In this document: positions 16,194 to 23,794 of the stretch, piece by piece
How the letters are laid out: each line of letters begins with the position of its first letter
Position numbering within the stretch: position 1 is the stretch's first letter
NCBI RefSeq assembly: GCF_019049325.1
Contig: NZ_JAGMUO010000024.1
Coordinates: 1-64,000, forward strand
Direction of reading: 5' to 3'
From: Streptomyces sp. AC512_CC834
GTDB lineage: Bacteria > Actinomycetota > Actinomycetes > Streptomycetales > Streptomycetaceae
Length of the DNA: 64,000 nucleotides
Notes under the pieces: generated by a model
What the model was told of the DNA's origin: nothing
The model's database searches: none
The model's input: the letters and a program-made list of their open reading frames with translations, nothing else
Position numbers and translations under genes: made by a program

Positions 16194-16856
16194 GTGAATC
16201 GCAGCCGCCCCGCCCTGCTCGCAGCCCGCACGCTGACCGCCGTTGCGGCCCTGACGCTGTCCGCGTGCGGAAGTGGTGACGACAGCGCTGCTGAAAACAG
16301 TGACAAGATCGCGGGCGTCGAGACGGGCAATGTGACGTCGGCGGCCCGAAGTCCCAGCGCGTCGGACACCGACGGCCGCCCCAAAATCACGTTCCCTTCT
16401 GAAGCGAAGAACGTTTTCGAGTATGAGAAGACTGGAAATGCAACGAAGGACGCGGCACTCGCGGACAGTACGCTGAGTGTCAACTCCGTTGATGAGGCGA
16501 TCTTCGAGGGAAACACGGACACCAAGGCCCTCGGCTTCTACAACGCCGAGTCGGCCCTGAGTGACTCCATCACGTATGCCCTGGGGTACATCAACGAGAA
16601 GCATACGTGGGTTGGTGAGACTCGGTACTTTGACTACAAGGTGAATCTATCCGGAGGCGAGCAGGCGTACGTCACTTACTGCTCAGATGAGAGTAAGTCA
16701 TTCATCAAGGACAAGAAGACAGGAAAGGTCGAGAGCACGCCGACGACGGAGGACAGTTACGTCCTTTACAACACAAAGCTCACGAAGAACGCTGAGGGTG
16801 TTTGGCAGACGACCGACATCGCGTCACACCGGGGGGACAAGCAGTGCCAGCCATGA
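16194..16856 (+). CDS. Putative lipoprotein, paralogue 1
   Basis: This 220-residue protein has a lipoprotein signal peptide (lipobox TLSAC), a polar linker and a C-terminal domain with KALGFYNAESAL, RYFDYKVNLSGGEQAYVTYC and SKSFIKDKKTGKVESTP. It ends in a conserved Cys (DKQCQP). The paralogue at 17914-18579 has matching segments in the same order. The GTG start follows CCAGGAG. The codon use is less GC-biased than its neighbours (for example AAT, ACT and TAC runs), hinting at a different history. Function unknown; lipid-anchored at the outer face of the membrane by prediction. Confidence 0.72.
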   Translation: MNRSRPALLAARTLTAVAALTLSACGSGDDSAAENSDKIAGVETGNVTSAARSPSASDTDGRPKITFPSEAKNVFEYEKTGNATKDAALADSTLSVNSVDEAIFEGNTDTKALGFYNAESALSDSITYALGYINEKHTWVGETRYFDYKVNLSGGEQAYVTYCSDESKSFIKDKKTGKVESTPTTEDSYVLYNTKLTKNAEGVWQTTDIASHRGDKQCQP

Positions 16857-17066
16857 GGAACTATCCAACGGGTGCGTCCGTTGTCACGCTTGTTCCAGTG
16901 TCCGTGGGGTAATGGTGGCGTAGAACTCGTAACACGATCTTGCCGAGTATGCGATGCGGCCGGGCATTTCAGCCTGGTGCTCGGTCAGTTCAGCTGGCAC
17001 TTTGGGCACTGGTCGCCCACACCATGCCGGCCACAAGGGGGTGGCCACTTGCAGGGGGCGGATCAC

Positions 17067-17579
17067 GTGAGCGCAAGCGAGGGACGGCAGCACTGGGAGT
17101 TGCTGCCCGGCGCCGGTCTGGGGCCACTGCGGTTCGGGATGAGCCCGGCCGAGGTCGCCGGCGCGCTCCGGGTCTCTGAGCCGCAGAAACGGGTGGGCGG
17201 TCCCTACACGCAGGAAGACTTCGCCGGAGGGGTGAAGGTGTTCTACGATGCAGGCAAGTTGGCGTGCATTGTCCTGGATGCGGACACGGGTCCGCAGGTC
17301 ATGCTGGCGGGCTTTGCACTGGTCGGCCGCGATCCCGAGCAGGCGCACAGGTTCCTTCTCGACTACGCCGCCGAGCACGGGAGTTGCCTGTTGTACACCC
17401 GCGATGACTCCCTCGCCCTGACCGATCTGGGGGTTCTTCTGCGCTCACAAGAGGTAGGTGGCGTGCGGATGTCGCGGCCGGTCTTCGTGAGGGAGGACTG
17501 GCTGGAGTCGGAGTACTACCGCGACCGCCTCCCGTTGGAGGGCGCCCCGGCCACCGATGAATCGCCTTGGCAGTCGTAG
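17067..17579 (+). CDS. Hypothetical protein with GLGPLRFGMSPAEV motif
   Basis: This 170-residue protein is taken from the GTG at 17067, preceded by AGGGGG at about 9 bases; an earlier start at 16872 would add 65 residues of non-coding character. The N-terminal motif GAGLGPLRFGMSPAEV occurs in many actinobacterial proteins of unknown function, some of which resemble immunity proteins of polymorphic toxin systems. The rest is mixed alpha/beta without catalytic motifs. It is inserted between the two leader-lipoprotein copies. An immunity role is a guess from the motif and the nearby ESX-like operon. Confidence 0.6.
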   Translation: MSASEGRQHWELLPGAGLGPLRFGMSPAEVAGALRVSEPQKRVGGPYTQEDFAGGVKVFYDAGKLACIVLDADTGPQVMLAGFALVGRDPEQAHRFLLDYAAEHGSCLLYTRDDSLALTDLGVLLRSQEVGGVRMSRPVFVREDWLESEYYRDRLPLEGAPATDESPWQS

Positions 17580-17670
17580 ACGCGCGTGCCGCTGCCGCTG
17601 CCGCAGCGGGACGGGCGTGACCGTCACCACCGACTATGGAACAGAGCCGATCGTTTGACAGCCCGGACCC

Positions 17671-17913
17671 TCGCGATCGCCGTCCCTCTTTGCTGCTTCC
17701 GGTGCGAAACGAGCTGGGATGCAGCCGTGGATCGTGCGATCGGAGGTTGCCGCCTTCGGGTTGTGCAACCGTTATGGCCCAAGAAGTCACACGTACAGCT
17801 GATTTGAAGCCGTGGGACACTGCAAGGAGACAGGACTCACTCTGGTGTCCCTCGGCCCCGCTGGATAGCGTTGCTTCGCTGAAGAGAAGCCTCGTCCCAC
17901 CCAGGAGCCGACA
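17671..17913 (+). repeat. Leader repeat, copy B (upstream of lipoprotein gene 2)
   Basis: Second copy of the 243-bp leader described at 15951-16193. The match is gap-free and stops at the same point upstream (TCGCG...), so the duplicated segment appears to begin about 243 bases before the lipoprotein start. The small inverted pair near the ribosome site is kept in this copy with one base changed in the loop. Confidence 0.85.
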
Positions 17914-18579
17914 GTGAATCGCCGCCGCCCCACCCTGCTCGCAGCGCTCGCGCTGACCGCCGCTGCGGCGCTGACAATGTCTGCGTGCGGAAGCGACGAC
18001 GACAGTTCCGGCGACAACGACAAGATCGCGGGAGCGGACACGGGCAGTGATCCGTCGGCCTCGCCGAGCCCGTCCCCCTCGTCCACTGGAGCAGCCGACC
18101 GACCCAAGGTGGAGCTTCCGGCAGACCTGGAACTGACCTTCGAGGGGGCTGAGACGGGAGACCCTGTGAAGGACGCTGTACTTGCCGACAGCGCGGAACG
18201 GATGCGTGCCGTAGACGCCGCGATCGCCGGAACGGACCCCGAGAGCAAGGCGCTCGGCTTTTACAACACGGGTAAGGCCCTGGAAGCAGCCGTGTCGTGG
18301 GTCGGGCAGTTCGAACAGGCCAATGCCACTGTGACCGGTGAGGTTCGGTACTTCGATCGGAAGGTGACGCTCAAGGACAAGGCCTCTGCCGTCCTCACGT
18401 TCTGCGCGGATGAGAGCAAGGGCTTCAGCAAGGACAAGAAGACCGGCAAGGTCGCCAAGACGCCTGTCACAAAGAACAGCTACGTCCTGTACAACACCAG
18501 GCTCGACAAAAACGCCGACGGTGTCTGGCAGACATCGCAAATCATCTCTACGAGGGGGGCGGCTCAATGCCAGCCGTAG
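17914..18579 (+). CDS. Putative lipoprotein, paralogue 2
   Basis: This 221-residue protein has a lipoprotein signal peptide (lipobox TMSAC), a Ser/Pro-rich linker and a domain homologous to paralogue 1: KALGFYNTGKAL, RYFDRKVTLKDKASAVLTFC, SKGFSKDKKTGKV and the same C-terminal AAQCQP. Codon use is more typical of Streptomyces than in copy 1. Its stop overlaps the start of a secreted protein gene by 13 bases, so the two are translationally coupled. The pair probably acts together outside the membrane; activity unknown. Confidence 0.75.
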   Translation: MNRRRPTLLAALALTAAAALTMSACGSDDDSSGDNDKIAGADTGSDPSASPSPSPSSTGAADRPKVELPADLELTFEGAETGDPVKDAVLADSAERMRAVDAAIAGTDPESKALGFYNTGKALEAAVSWVGQFEQANATVTGEVRYFDRKVTLKDKASAVLTFCADESKGFSKDKKTGKVAKTPVTKNSYVLYNTRLDKNADGVWQTSQIISTRGAAQCQP

Positions 18580-19604
18580 TGAGAGTGTCGGTGTGCGCAG
18601 CCGTGTTGGCGGGTGTCACGGTACTGGCCTCAGGGTCGACGGCTTGGGCCGATGTCGTGCCGGGTGGTGAAGGCACGGGATCTGAGACACAGGTGAACGG
18701 AGGCAAGGAGAACCAAGCCGTCTCCGCGACCGCCGGTGCCGTCGTCTACGAGCGTTCCAGGAATGGCTCGGGGGAGTCCGTCGGCCCCGTGGCTGCTGCG
18801 ACGAACTGGACGCCGCCCGCTTGCTACTACGCTCCGAAGTACACCCCAGAGCAGTTGCAGAAGGTCAAGGAGCCTGTCTGGGAGGCCGGGTCGACGGGCT
18901 ACGAGTGGGATGCGGAGCAGCGTGACAAGTACGTGAACGGGCACCCGTACAAGGACTTCAACAAGGAGAAGGCCGGCGAGGGTTACTGGTGGGACTCCTA
19001 TGTCGCCGTCGGCCGGGAAGGCGACCCGGGCGCGCTCGACTGCACGAAGGAGACCTTCTGGGTGGATACCGGTGACGATCCGCCGGCGGACATCCCGGAG
19101 GCGATCACGCCGGAGGTCCTCGCCCAGCTCGCCTACGCCGAGATCCGCGTACCCACCACCGAGGTGGACCTGGCACCCGCAGGCGCGACGAAGGTGAACC
19201 TCCCGACGTGGGCCTGGCTCGACGCGGCGACGTTCAAGCCCGTGTCGGTGACGGCTTCCGTGCCGCTGCTGGGAGTCGAGGCGACCACCACGGCTGAGCC
19301 GGTGTCGGTGAAAATCGAACCCGGTACGGCGGACGCCGAGACCTATCCGGCCTCCGGGGTGTGCGAGTTCGCGAACGGGAGCATCGGTGAGCCCTACGCG
19401 AAGGGAAAGGCCGATGAGACGCCGCCCTGCGGCGTGAAGTACCTCCGTTCGTCGGGCGACGGGTCGTACCAGCTCAAGGCCACGGTCACCTGGAAGATCC
19501 ACTGGACCGGTACCGGCGTCGCAGGCGAGCAGCCGTTGCCCGACGGGAACTTCGGCGGAGAACAGGACGTCGTCGTCCAGGAGATCCAGGCCGTCAACCG
19601 CTGA
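18567..19604 (+). CDS. Secreted protein coupled to lipoprotein paralogue 2
   Basis: This 345-residue protein has a Sec signal peptide (about 1-28, ending STAWA) and no lipobox. The mature part contains aromatic-rich segments (YYAPKYTPEQLQKV, EGYWWDSYVAVG) and beta-rich regions. Cys residues occur at about 87, 149, 267 and 280. The C-terminal half resembles cell-wall-associated beta-sandwich proteins (LKATVTWKIHWTGTG). No enzyme motif is seen. The ATG at 18567 lies inside the end of the lipoprotein gene after a GAGGGGGG ribosome site. Copy 1 of the duplication lacks a full-length equivalent. Confidence 0.7.
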   Translation: MPAVVRVSVCAAVLAGVTVLASGSTAWADVVPGGEGTGSETQVNGGKENQAVSATAGAVVYERSRNGSGESVGPVAAATNWTPPACYYAPKYTPEQLQKVKEPVWEAGSTGYEWDAEQRDKYVNGHPYKDFNKEKAGEGYWWDSYVAVGREGDPGALDCTKETFWVDTGDDPPADIPEAITPEVLAQLAYAEIRVPTTEVDLAPAGATKVNLPTWAWLDAATFKPVSVTASVPLLGVEATTTAEPVSVKIEPGTADAETYPASGVCEFANGSIGEPYAKGKADETPPCGVKYLRSSGDGSYQLKATVTWKIHWTGTGVAGEQPLPDGNFGGEQDVVVQEIQAVNR

Positions 19605-19741
19605 TCGGTGTCACCAGCCCGCCGTGCCGTATTTGATCCCCTCGACCAAGCTTCTCGACGGCAGCTACCAAGGCTCATTCGCAGTGGGGCGGCCTCGTAA
19701 TGGTGTTGTCCGGCGGACCGGGATGCGGGTAGGAAGAGCGC

Positions 19742-20617
19742 ATGACTGGACTCGGTGCCGTATTCCGTCCTCAGCTTGCCCCCGAGCGGTTGCGTGCCGT
19801 GGCTCGGGTTGCCGATGAGGTGAGGCTCGAGGAGTTGTGGTTGTGGGAGGACTGTTTCCGGGAAGGCGGGATCTCCACCGCTGCCGCTGCCCTCGCGTGG
19901 ACCGAGCGGGTGCGGGTCGGGGTCGGGCTGTTGCCCGTGCCGTTGCGGAACGTGGCCCTCACCGCGATGGAGGCCGCCACGCTGGACCGGATGTTCCCCG
20001 GCCGTGCCGTCCTCGGCGTGGGGCATGGGGTGCAGGACTGGATGGGGCAGGTCGGGGCGCGGGTCGAGTCGCCCGTCACGCTGTTGCGGGAGTATCTGGT
20101 GTCGCTGCGGGCCTTGCTGGGTGGGGAGCGCGTGACGACCGAGGGGCGCTACGTCCGGCTCGACGGCGTCGCGCTCGACTGGCCGCCTGAGCAGGCCGTC
20201 GAGGTGTTCGCCGGTGCCACCGGGCCCCGTTCGCTGCGGCTGACCGGTGAGGCCGCCGACGGGACCGTTCTCACCGCGAACACTCCGCCCGACGGTGTGC
20301 GCCAAGCCCGGCGGCTCATCGACGAAGGGCGCGCGGCGGCCGGGCGGACGGGGGCGCACAAGGTCGTCGTGTATCTCCTTGCCGCCACCGGGGCAGGCGC
20401 CCGTGAACGCCTGCGGGCCGAACTGGTCGCCGAAGGCGTCGAGGCCGTGCCCGATCTCGGGGTCGCAGGGGACGCGGGTGCCGTTGCCGAGGCCGTGCAG
20501 CGGTTGGCCGACGCCGGGGCCGACACGGTGATTCTCCAGCCGACCGGTGACGAGCCCGATCCGGAGCGGTTCGTGCGGTTCGCCGCCGAGCAGGTCCGGC
20601 CCCTGGTGGGGGTCTAG
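19742..20617 (+). CDS. LLM-class (luciferase-like) flavin- or F420-dependent oxidoreductase
   Basis: This 291-residue protein has the luciferase-like TIM-barrel pattern: ERVRVGVGLLPVPLRNVALT, then ATLDRMFPGRAVLGVGHG and a RSLRLTGEAADGTVLTANT strand near the cofactor site. Such enzymes move hydride between F420 or FMN and small substrates. The length is near the usual 290-340. The ATG at 19742 has GGAAGAG 4-9 bases upstream. It stands alone between the secreted protein gene and a methyltransferase, so its substrate cannot be read from context. Confidence 0.85.
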   Translation: MTGLGAVFRPQLAPERLRAVARVADEVRLEELWLWEDCFREGGISTAAAALAWTERVRVGVGLLPVPLRNVALTAMEAATLDRMFPGRAVLGVGHGVQDWMGQVGARVESPVTLLREYLVSLRALLGGERVTTEGRYVRLDGVALDWPPEQAVEVFAGATGPRSLRLTGEAADGTVLTANTPPDGVRQARRLIDEGRAAAGRTGAHKVVVYLLAATGAGARERLRAELVAEGVEAVPDLGVAGDAGAVAEAVQRLADAGADTVILQPTGDEPDPERFVRFAAEQVRPLVGV

Positions 20618-20738
20618 TTCGAGTTCGACCCAGGGGCGGCTCTGCTTGGCCACCAGGTCCGGTCCGGTCCGGGTCGGTCCTGGCGATCACGTCTCTTGGT
20701 TCGTTCGTCTTTCATTTCGTTGGATCGGATCCGTCCCC

Positions 20739-21548
20739 ATGGCGCAGCCCCACGCCACCCCCAACCCGCGTTCCTTCGACGAGCTCGTGGACGAAGGCGC
20801 CTCCGTGCCCACCGAGGGGTGGGACTTCTCCTGGTTCGAGGGGCGGGCCACCGAGGCGCGGCCGTCGTGGGGGTACGCGCGGTCCATGGCGGGGCGGCTG
20901 GCCGAGGCCGCGGCCGTACTGGACGTGCAGACCGGGGGAGGGGAGGTGCTGGACTTCGCCCTCGAAACCGTCGGCCCTCAGCGGCCCCCTCTCGTCGTCG
21001 CCACCGAGGGCTGGGCGCCCAACGTCGCCAAGGCCACCCGGCTGCTGTGCCGGCGCGGTGTGCCGGTGGTCGCCTCGGCCGACGACGCGCCGCTTCCCTT
21101 CGCGGACGGCGCCTTCGACCTGGTCGTGAGCCGACATCCGGTCGAGCCGCACTGGGACGACGTCGCCCGCGTGCTCGCGCCCGGGGGCACGTACTTCGCC
21201 CAGCACGTCGGGCCGGCCAGTGTCTTCGAGCTCATCGAGTACTTCCTCGGGCCGCTGCCGGAATCCAGTCGCCACCACCGGCATCCCGAGCGTGAGCGTG
21301 CCGACGCCGAAGCCGCGGGGCTCGAGGTCGTGGACGTGCGGGCGGAGCGGCTGCGGATGGAGTTCCTCGACGTCGGCGCCGTCGTCCATTTTCTGCGCAA
21401 GGTGGTGTGGATGGTCCCCGGTTTCACCGTCGAGGCGTACCGGGACCGGCTGCGCGCACTGCACGAGCGCATCGAGGCCGACGGCCCCTTCGTCGCCCAC
21501 AGTTCCCGTCATCTCTTCGACGTGCGCAAGCCGGATCCCAAGCCATAG
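20739..21548 (+). CDS. Class I SAM-dependent methyltransferase
   Basis: This 269-residue protein has a class I methyltransferase core: motif I region TGGGEVLDFALE, VATEGWAPNVAKATRLL after it, then DDAPLPFADGAFDLVVSRHP (motifs II-III) and VLAPGGTYFAQHVG. Motif I is slightly unusual (TGGGE in place of GxGxG), as in a group of actinobacterial methyltransferases annotated only by fold. The start at 20739 (MAQPHATP) is chosen because codon bias begins there, although no strong ribosome site is visible. Substrate unknown. Confidence 0.82.
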   Translation: MAQPHATPNPRSFDELVDEGASVPTEGWDFSWFEGRATEARPSWGYARSMAGRLAEAAAVLDVQTGGGEVLDFALETVGPQRPPLVVATEGWAPNVAKATRLLCRRGVPVVASADDAPLPFADGAFDLVVSRHPVEPHWDDVARVLAPGGTYFAQHVGPASVFELIEYFLGPLPESSRHHRHPERERADAEAAGLEVVDVRAERLRMEFLDVGAVVHFLRKVVWMVPGFTVEAYRDRLRALHERIEADGPFVAHSSRHLFDVRKPDPKP

Positions 21549-21597
21549 CGGTAGTGGCGGTCGTCGTGGTGGCTGTGGCACCTTCGAGTTCGCCTCC

Positions 21598-22830
21598 TCA
21601 TGCGTGCGCTCCCACCGTCACCTCGCCGATCACCAGCTCCGCCGCCGCCTCCAGTACGTCCCCCACCCGTTCCGCACACGCCGCCAGTTCCCGTTCCTGC
21701 CGTGCCGTCAGGCGTCCCAGCGGCTCGACCGTGACGGTCGTACGGCGGCCCCGGCGCCGCTGGTGCCAGACGCCCGCCACGACCCCGTCCACCAGCAGCA
21801 CGGGGAAGTTGCCCGCCTGCCCGCCCGCCAGCGCCCGCTGGTAGGCGGCCCCCGGGAAGAGCAGCTCCCGGGGCTGCGCGGCGATGACGTACGCGTCGAA
21901 GTACGGCAGCAACCGCACCCCCCGCGTCAGTTCGTCCCGTTCCTGTCCGGCCGGGAAGTCGGTGTCGCCGGCCACCACCCACGCCGGCGTGCCCTCGAAG
22001 CGGACCTCCTCGATGTCGCCCGCGGCGGCCAGCTCGGCGTAGCGGGACCGCGCCCAGCCGGGTGGGGCGGCCAGCCAACGGGCGAAGTGCTGGGGTGTCG
22101 CGGGTCCGTAGGCGTGCAGGTAACGGCGTACGAGGAGTCGCGACGCCTCCTCGGGCGGCAGCGGGGTGAAGTGGGGCGGGCGGGTGTACGTCACCTTGCG
22201 GCCGCGGTTCGGGCCGAAGGAGAGGGCGCCGCACTGGCCGGCCCGGTGCAGTACCTGGCGCCAGCGCGGCCACATGGTCTGGAACGCGGGCATCACCAGA
22301 TCGCCGGCCCAGGGACCGGTGCGGGCGACGACCTCCTCGCCGAGTTCGTCGATGGTCAGGAACGTGCCCTCGAGCGCGTCGCCGATCGCCGACACGACCT
22401 GCTCGGCCCGTTCCCCGGTGAGGCGTACGTCGGCCGGGAAGGCGGACGCACCGGTGGGGATCGCGGGCAGCGCGGCGCACCACATCGGCAGGTCGGGGGT
22501 CGGGAGCAGGTGCACCGTCCCGCGCGGGCCGTGCGTCTTCACCAGCGAGGGCGGCGGCGGAGCTGCCGGTGCGGCAGGCGTCGCCGGTGACGCGGGCGCT
22601 GCGGGCGAAGCGGTCGGCCACAGGGCGCTGCGTACGTCCGCGCGGGTCACTCCGTCGGCCCGCAGGCCGACCGACAGCTCGGCCGCCGACAGTACCTGGG
22701 CGTGGACGCCGGGCATCGTGGCGGCCACGTCGGCGACGGGCGTGCCCGTTCGGGCGGACATGGCCAGGAACTGTCGTTCGAAGCGTCGTGCGCTCGCCGC
22801 CGCCCAAGTGATCTCCGTTGTCCTTGTCAT
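21598..22830 (-). CDS. AlkZ-like winged-helix DNA-binding protein (HTH_42 family)
   Basis: This 410-residue protein belongs to the AlkZ superfamily (three winged-helix modules), whose characterised members are DNA glycosylases acting on interstrand crosslinks and alkylated bases. Typical segments are GVHAQVLSAAELSVGLR near residue 40, then KTHGPRGTVHLLPTPDLPMW and RYLHAYGPATPQHFARWL. The catalytic QxQ motif of AlkZ is not evident: GVHAQ carries only one Gln, so glycosylase activity is uncertain. A 40-residue Ala/Pro insertion follows residue 70. A 21-bp palindrome upstream suggests the gene is regulated. Confidence 0.82.
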   Translation of the reverse strand: MTRTTEITWAAASARRFERQFLAMSARTGTPVADVAATMPGVHAQVLSAAELSVGLRADGVTRADVRSALWPTASPAAPASPATPAAPAAPPPPSLVKTHGPRGTVHLLPTPDLPMWCAALPAIPTGASAFPADVRLTGERAEQVVSAIGDALEGTFLTIDELGEEVVARTGPWAGDLVMPAFQTMWPRWRQVLHRAGQCGALSFGPNRGRKVTYTRPPHFTPLPPEEASRLLVRRYLHAYGPATPQHFARWLAAPPGWARSRYAELAAAGDIEEVRFEGTPAWVVAGDTDFPAGQERDELTRGVRLLPYFDAYVIAAQPRELLFPGAAYQRALAGGQAGNFPVLLVDGVVAGVWHQRRRGRRTTVTVEPLGRLTARQERELAACAERVGDVLEAAAELVIGEVTVGAHA

Positions 22831-22850
22831 GAGGTGACGTTAGGAGGTGG

Positions 22851-22871
22851 ATAGGTCAGATCCTGTCCTAT
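22851..22871. promoter_or_regulatory. 21-bp palindrome in the AlkZ-like gene promoter
   Basis: The bases fit ATAGG-N-CAG-NNN-CTG-N-CCTAT, a perfect two-fold pattern outside the three central and two single spacer bases. It lies 21-41 bases upstream of the AlkZ-like ATG, where an operator would block transcription. The regulator is not encoded next door. Confidence 0.65.
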
Positions 22872-23075
22872 TCGTCGTCGGAGTGGGGATCTTCCGGGCG
22901 TAAGTGGCGCACCTTCGCAAATATTCACGCGGGTGATGGCAGGGTGCGAAATCGCCCGCCAATCCTCACAGGGTGTCCACATCGTTATTCACCGTTGTCC
23001 TCTTCGGGTCGAACCAGCCCGCCTGGTCGCGTAAGTTCGAACCCAGGTAATTCGCGTGAGCAAAGCTGCGCGTGT

Positions 23076-23108
23076 GGCACCGCGCAGTGGAGGGGGCTGC
23101 GCGGTGCC
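23076..23108 (+). other. Perfect 12-bp hairpin with G-rich loop
   Basis: GGCACCGCGCAG and CTGCGCGGTGCC pair perfectly around the 9-base loop TGGAGGGGG. No T run follows, so it is not a classical terminator, though Streptomyces terminators can lack one. The loop segment GAGGGGG is complementary to CCCCCTC at 23326-23332 in the candidate 6C RNA. Confidence 0.6.
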
Positions 23109-23308
23109 GAGTCAAGTGGGCGCGCGTCGCCGGCGTCACCCGGATGGGGGGTGCGGGCTCGTCTGTGAATCGGGTGGCGTGCCGAAGGATCCGCTGTGAT
23201 TTGGCCATGATTCAGGGCGGAACAAGGGCTTCCGTGGTCATCCAGGCGTCGCCGGGCGACTTCGGAGAGTAGTTGTGGCACGCCGATGCACACGGCATCA
23301 CTTACAAA

Positions 23309-23375
23309 GGGTTATGGTGGAAACCCCCCCTCGGGCCGGTCCGTATCCCCCCCCCCACGGACCGGCCCGTTTTTT
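23309..23375 (+). ncRNA. Candidate 6C small RNA
   Basis: Two C runs (7 C at 23324-23330 and 10 C at 23347-23356) lie just before a strong terminator, the second run forming the loop of that hairpin. The actinobacterial 6C RNA is known for hairpins carrying six or more C and, in Streptomyces, for ending in an intrinsic terminator. A TATGGT hexamer at 23313-23318 could be a -10 box. The first hairpin is not clear-cut: GGGTT/AACCC at 23309-23326 is the best pairing I find, and it would overlap that -10 box. A covariance-model search has not been made. Confidence 0.5.
23332..23375 (+). terminator. Strong intrinsic terminator with C10 loop
   Basis: A 13-bp perfect stem (CGGGCCGGTCCGT with ACGGACCGGCCCG) encloses a 12-base loop of AT plus ten C, followed by six T. 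Confidence 0.88.
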
Positions 23376-23794
23376 CTGCCCACCCGCGGGCCTCTCGCGG
23401 GCTCTCTCGCCGGTTCCGTTCCCGCGCCGCAGCTTCTGGCGGTACGCCCGTAACGAGGAGTTCACCGGTGCGCCGTCCTGTGTCGTGGCATGGCGGCGCT
23501 TGTTCCAGGGCATAAGGCAAGCAGGTCGATGCCCGAACCACGGGTGTCGGATCTCAGCGGACGGCACGGAGCCGTCCGCCCGGGAGGCCCTTTGCACCAG
23601 CCCCACCGTGCGGTCACGGCACGGAAGACGCGGCGGAGGACCGGTCCGCGGTCCGCGCCAGTGCAGGGCGGCCCCGAGGACTTGTCTGACTGTTCCCGTC
23701 CGGCAGGCCTCAGAGCGGTCGGCTCGTTCCCGCCCTCCCGGCCCAGCGTCCACTCCGTCGCTCCCCGACCTCTTCCGAGGGGGTACGTCCTTCC

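Larger units (their letters stand above)
22872..23794 (+). other. Gene-poor 0.9-kb interval upstream of phoH
   Basis: No frame here shows steady Streptomyces codon bias with a ribosome site. The interval holds a 12-bp perfect hairpin (23076-23108), a candidate small RNA ending in a strong terminator (23309-23375) and about 400 further bases before the PhoH gene in which I see nothing convincing. Confidence 0.55.

Noticed and set aside
15951..17913. Attachment-site repeats of an integrated element between the two leader copies
   Set aside because: There is no integrase, transposase or tRNA nearby, and the similarity continues into the lipoprotein genes, which fits tandem gene duplication better.
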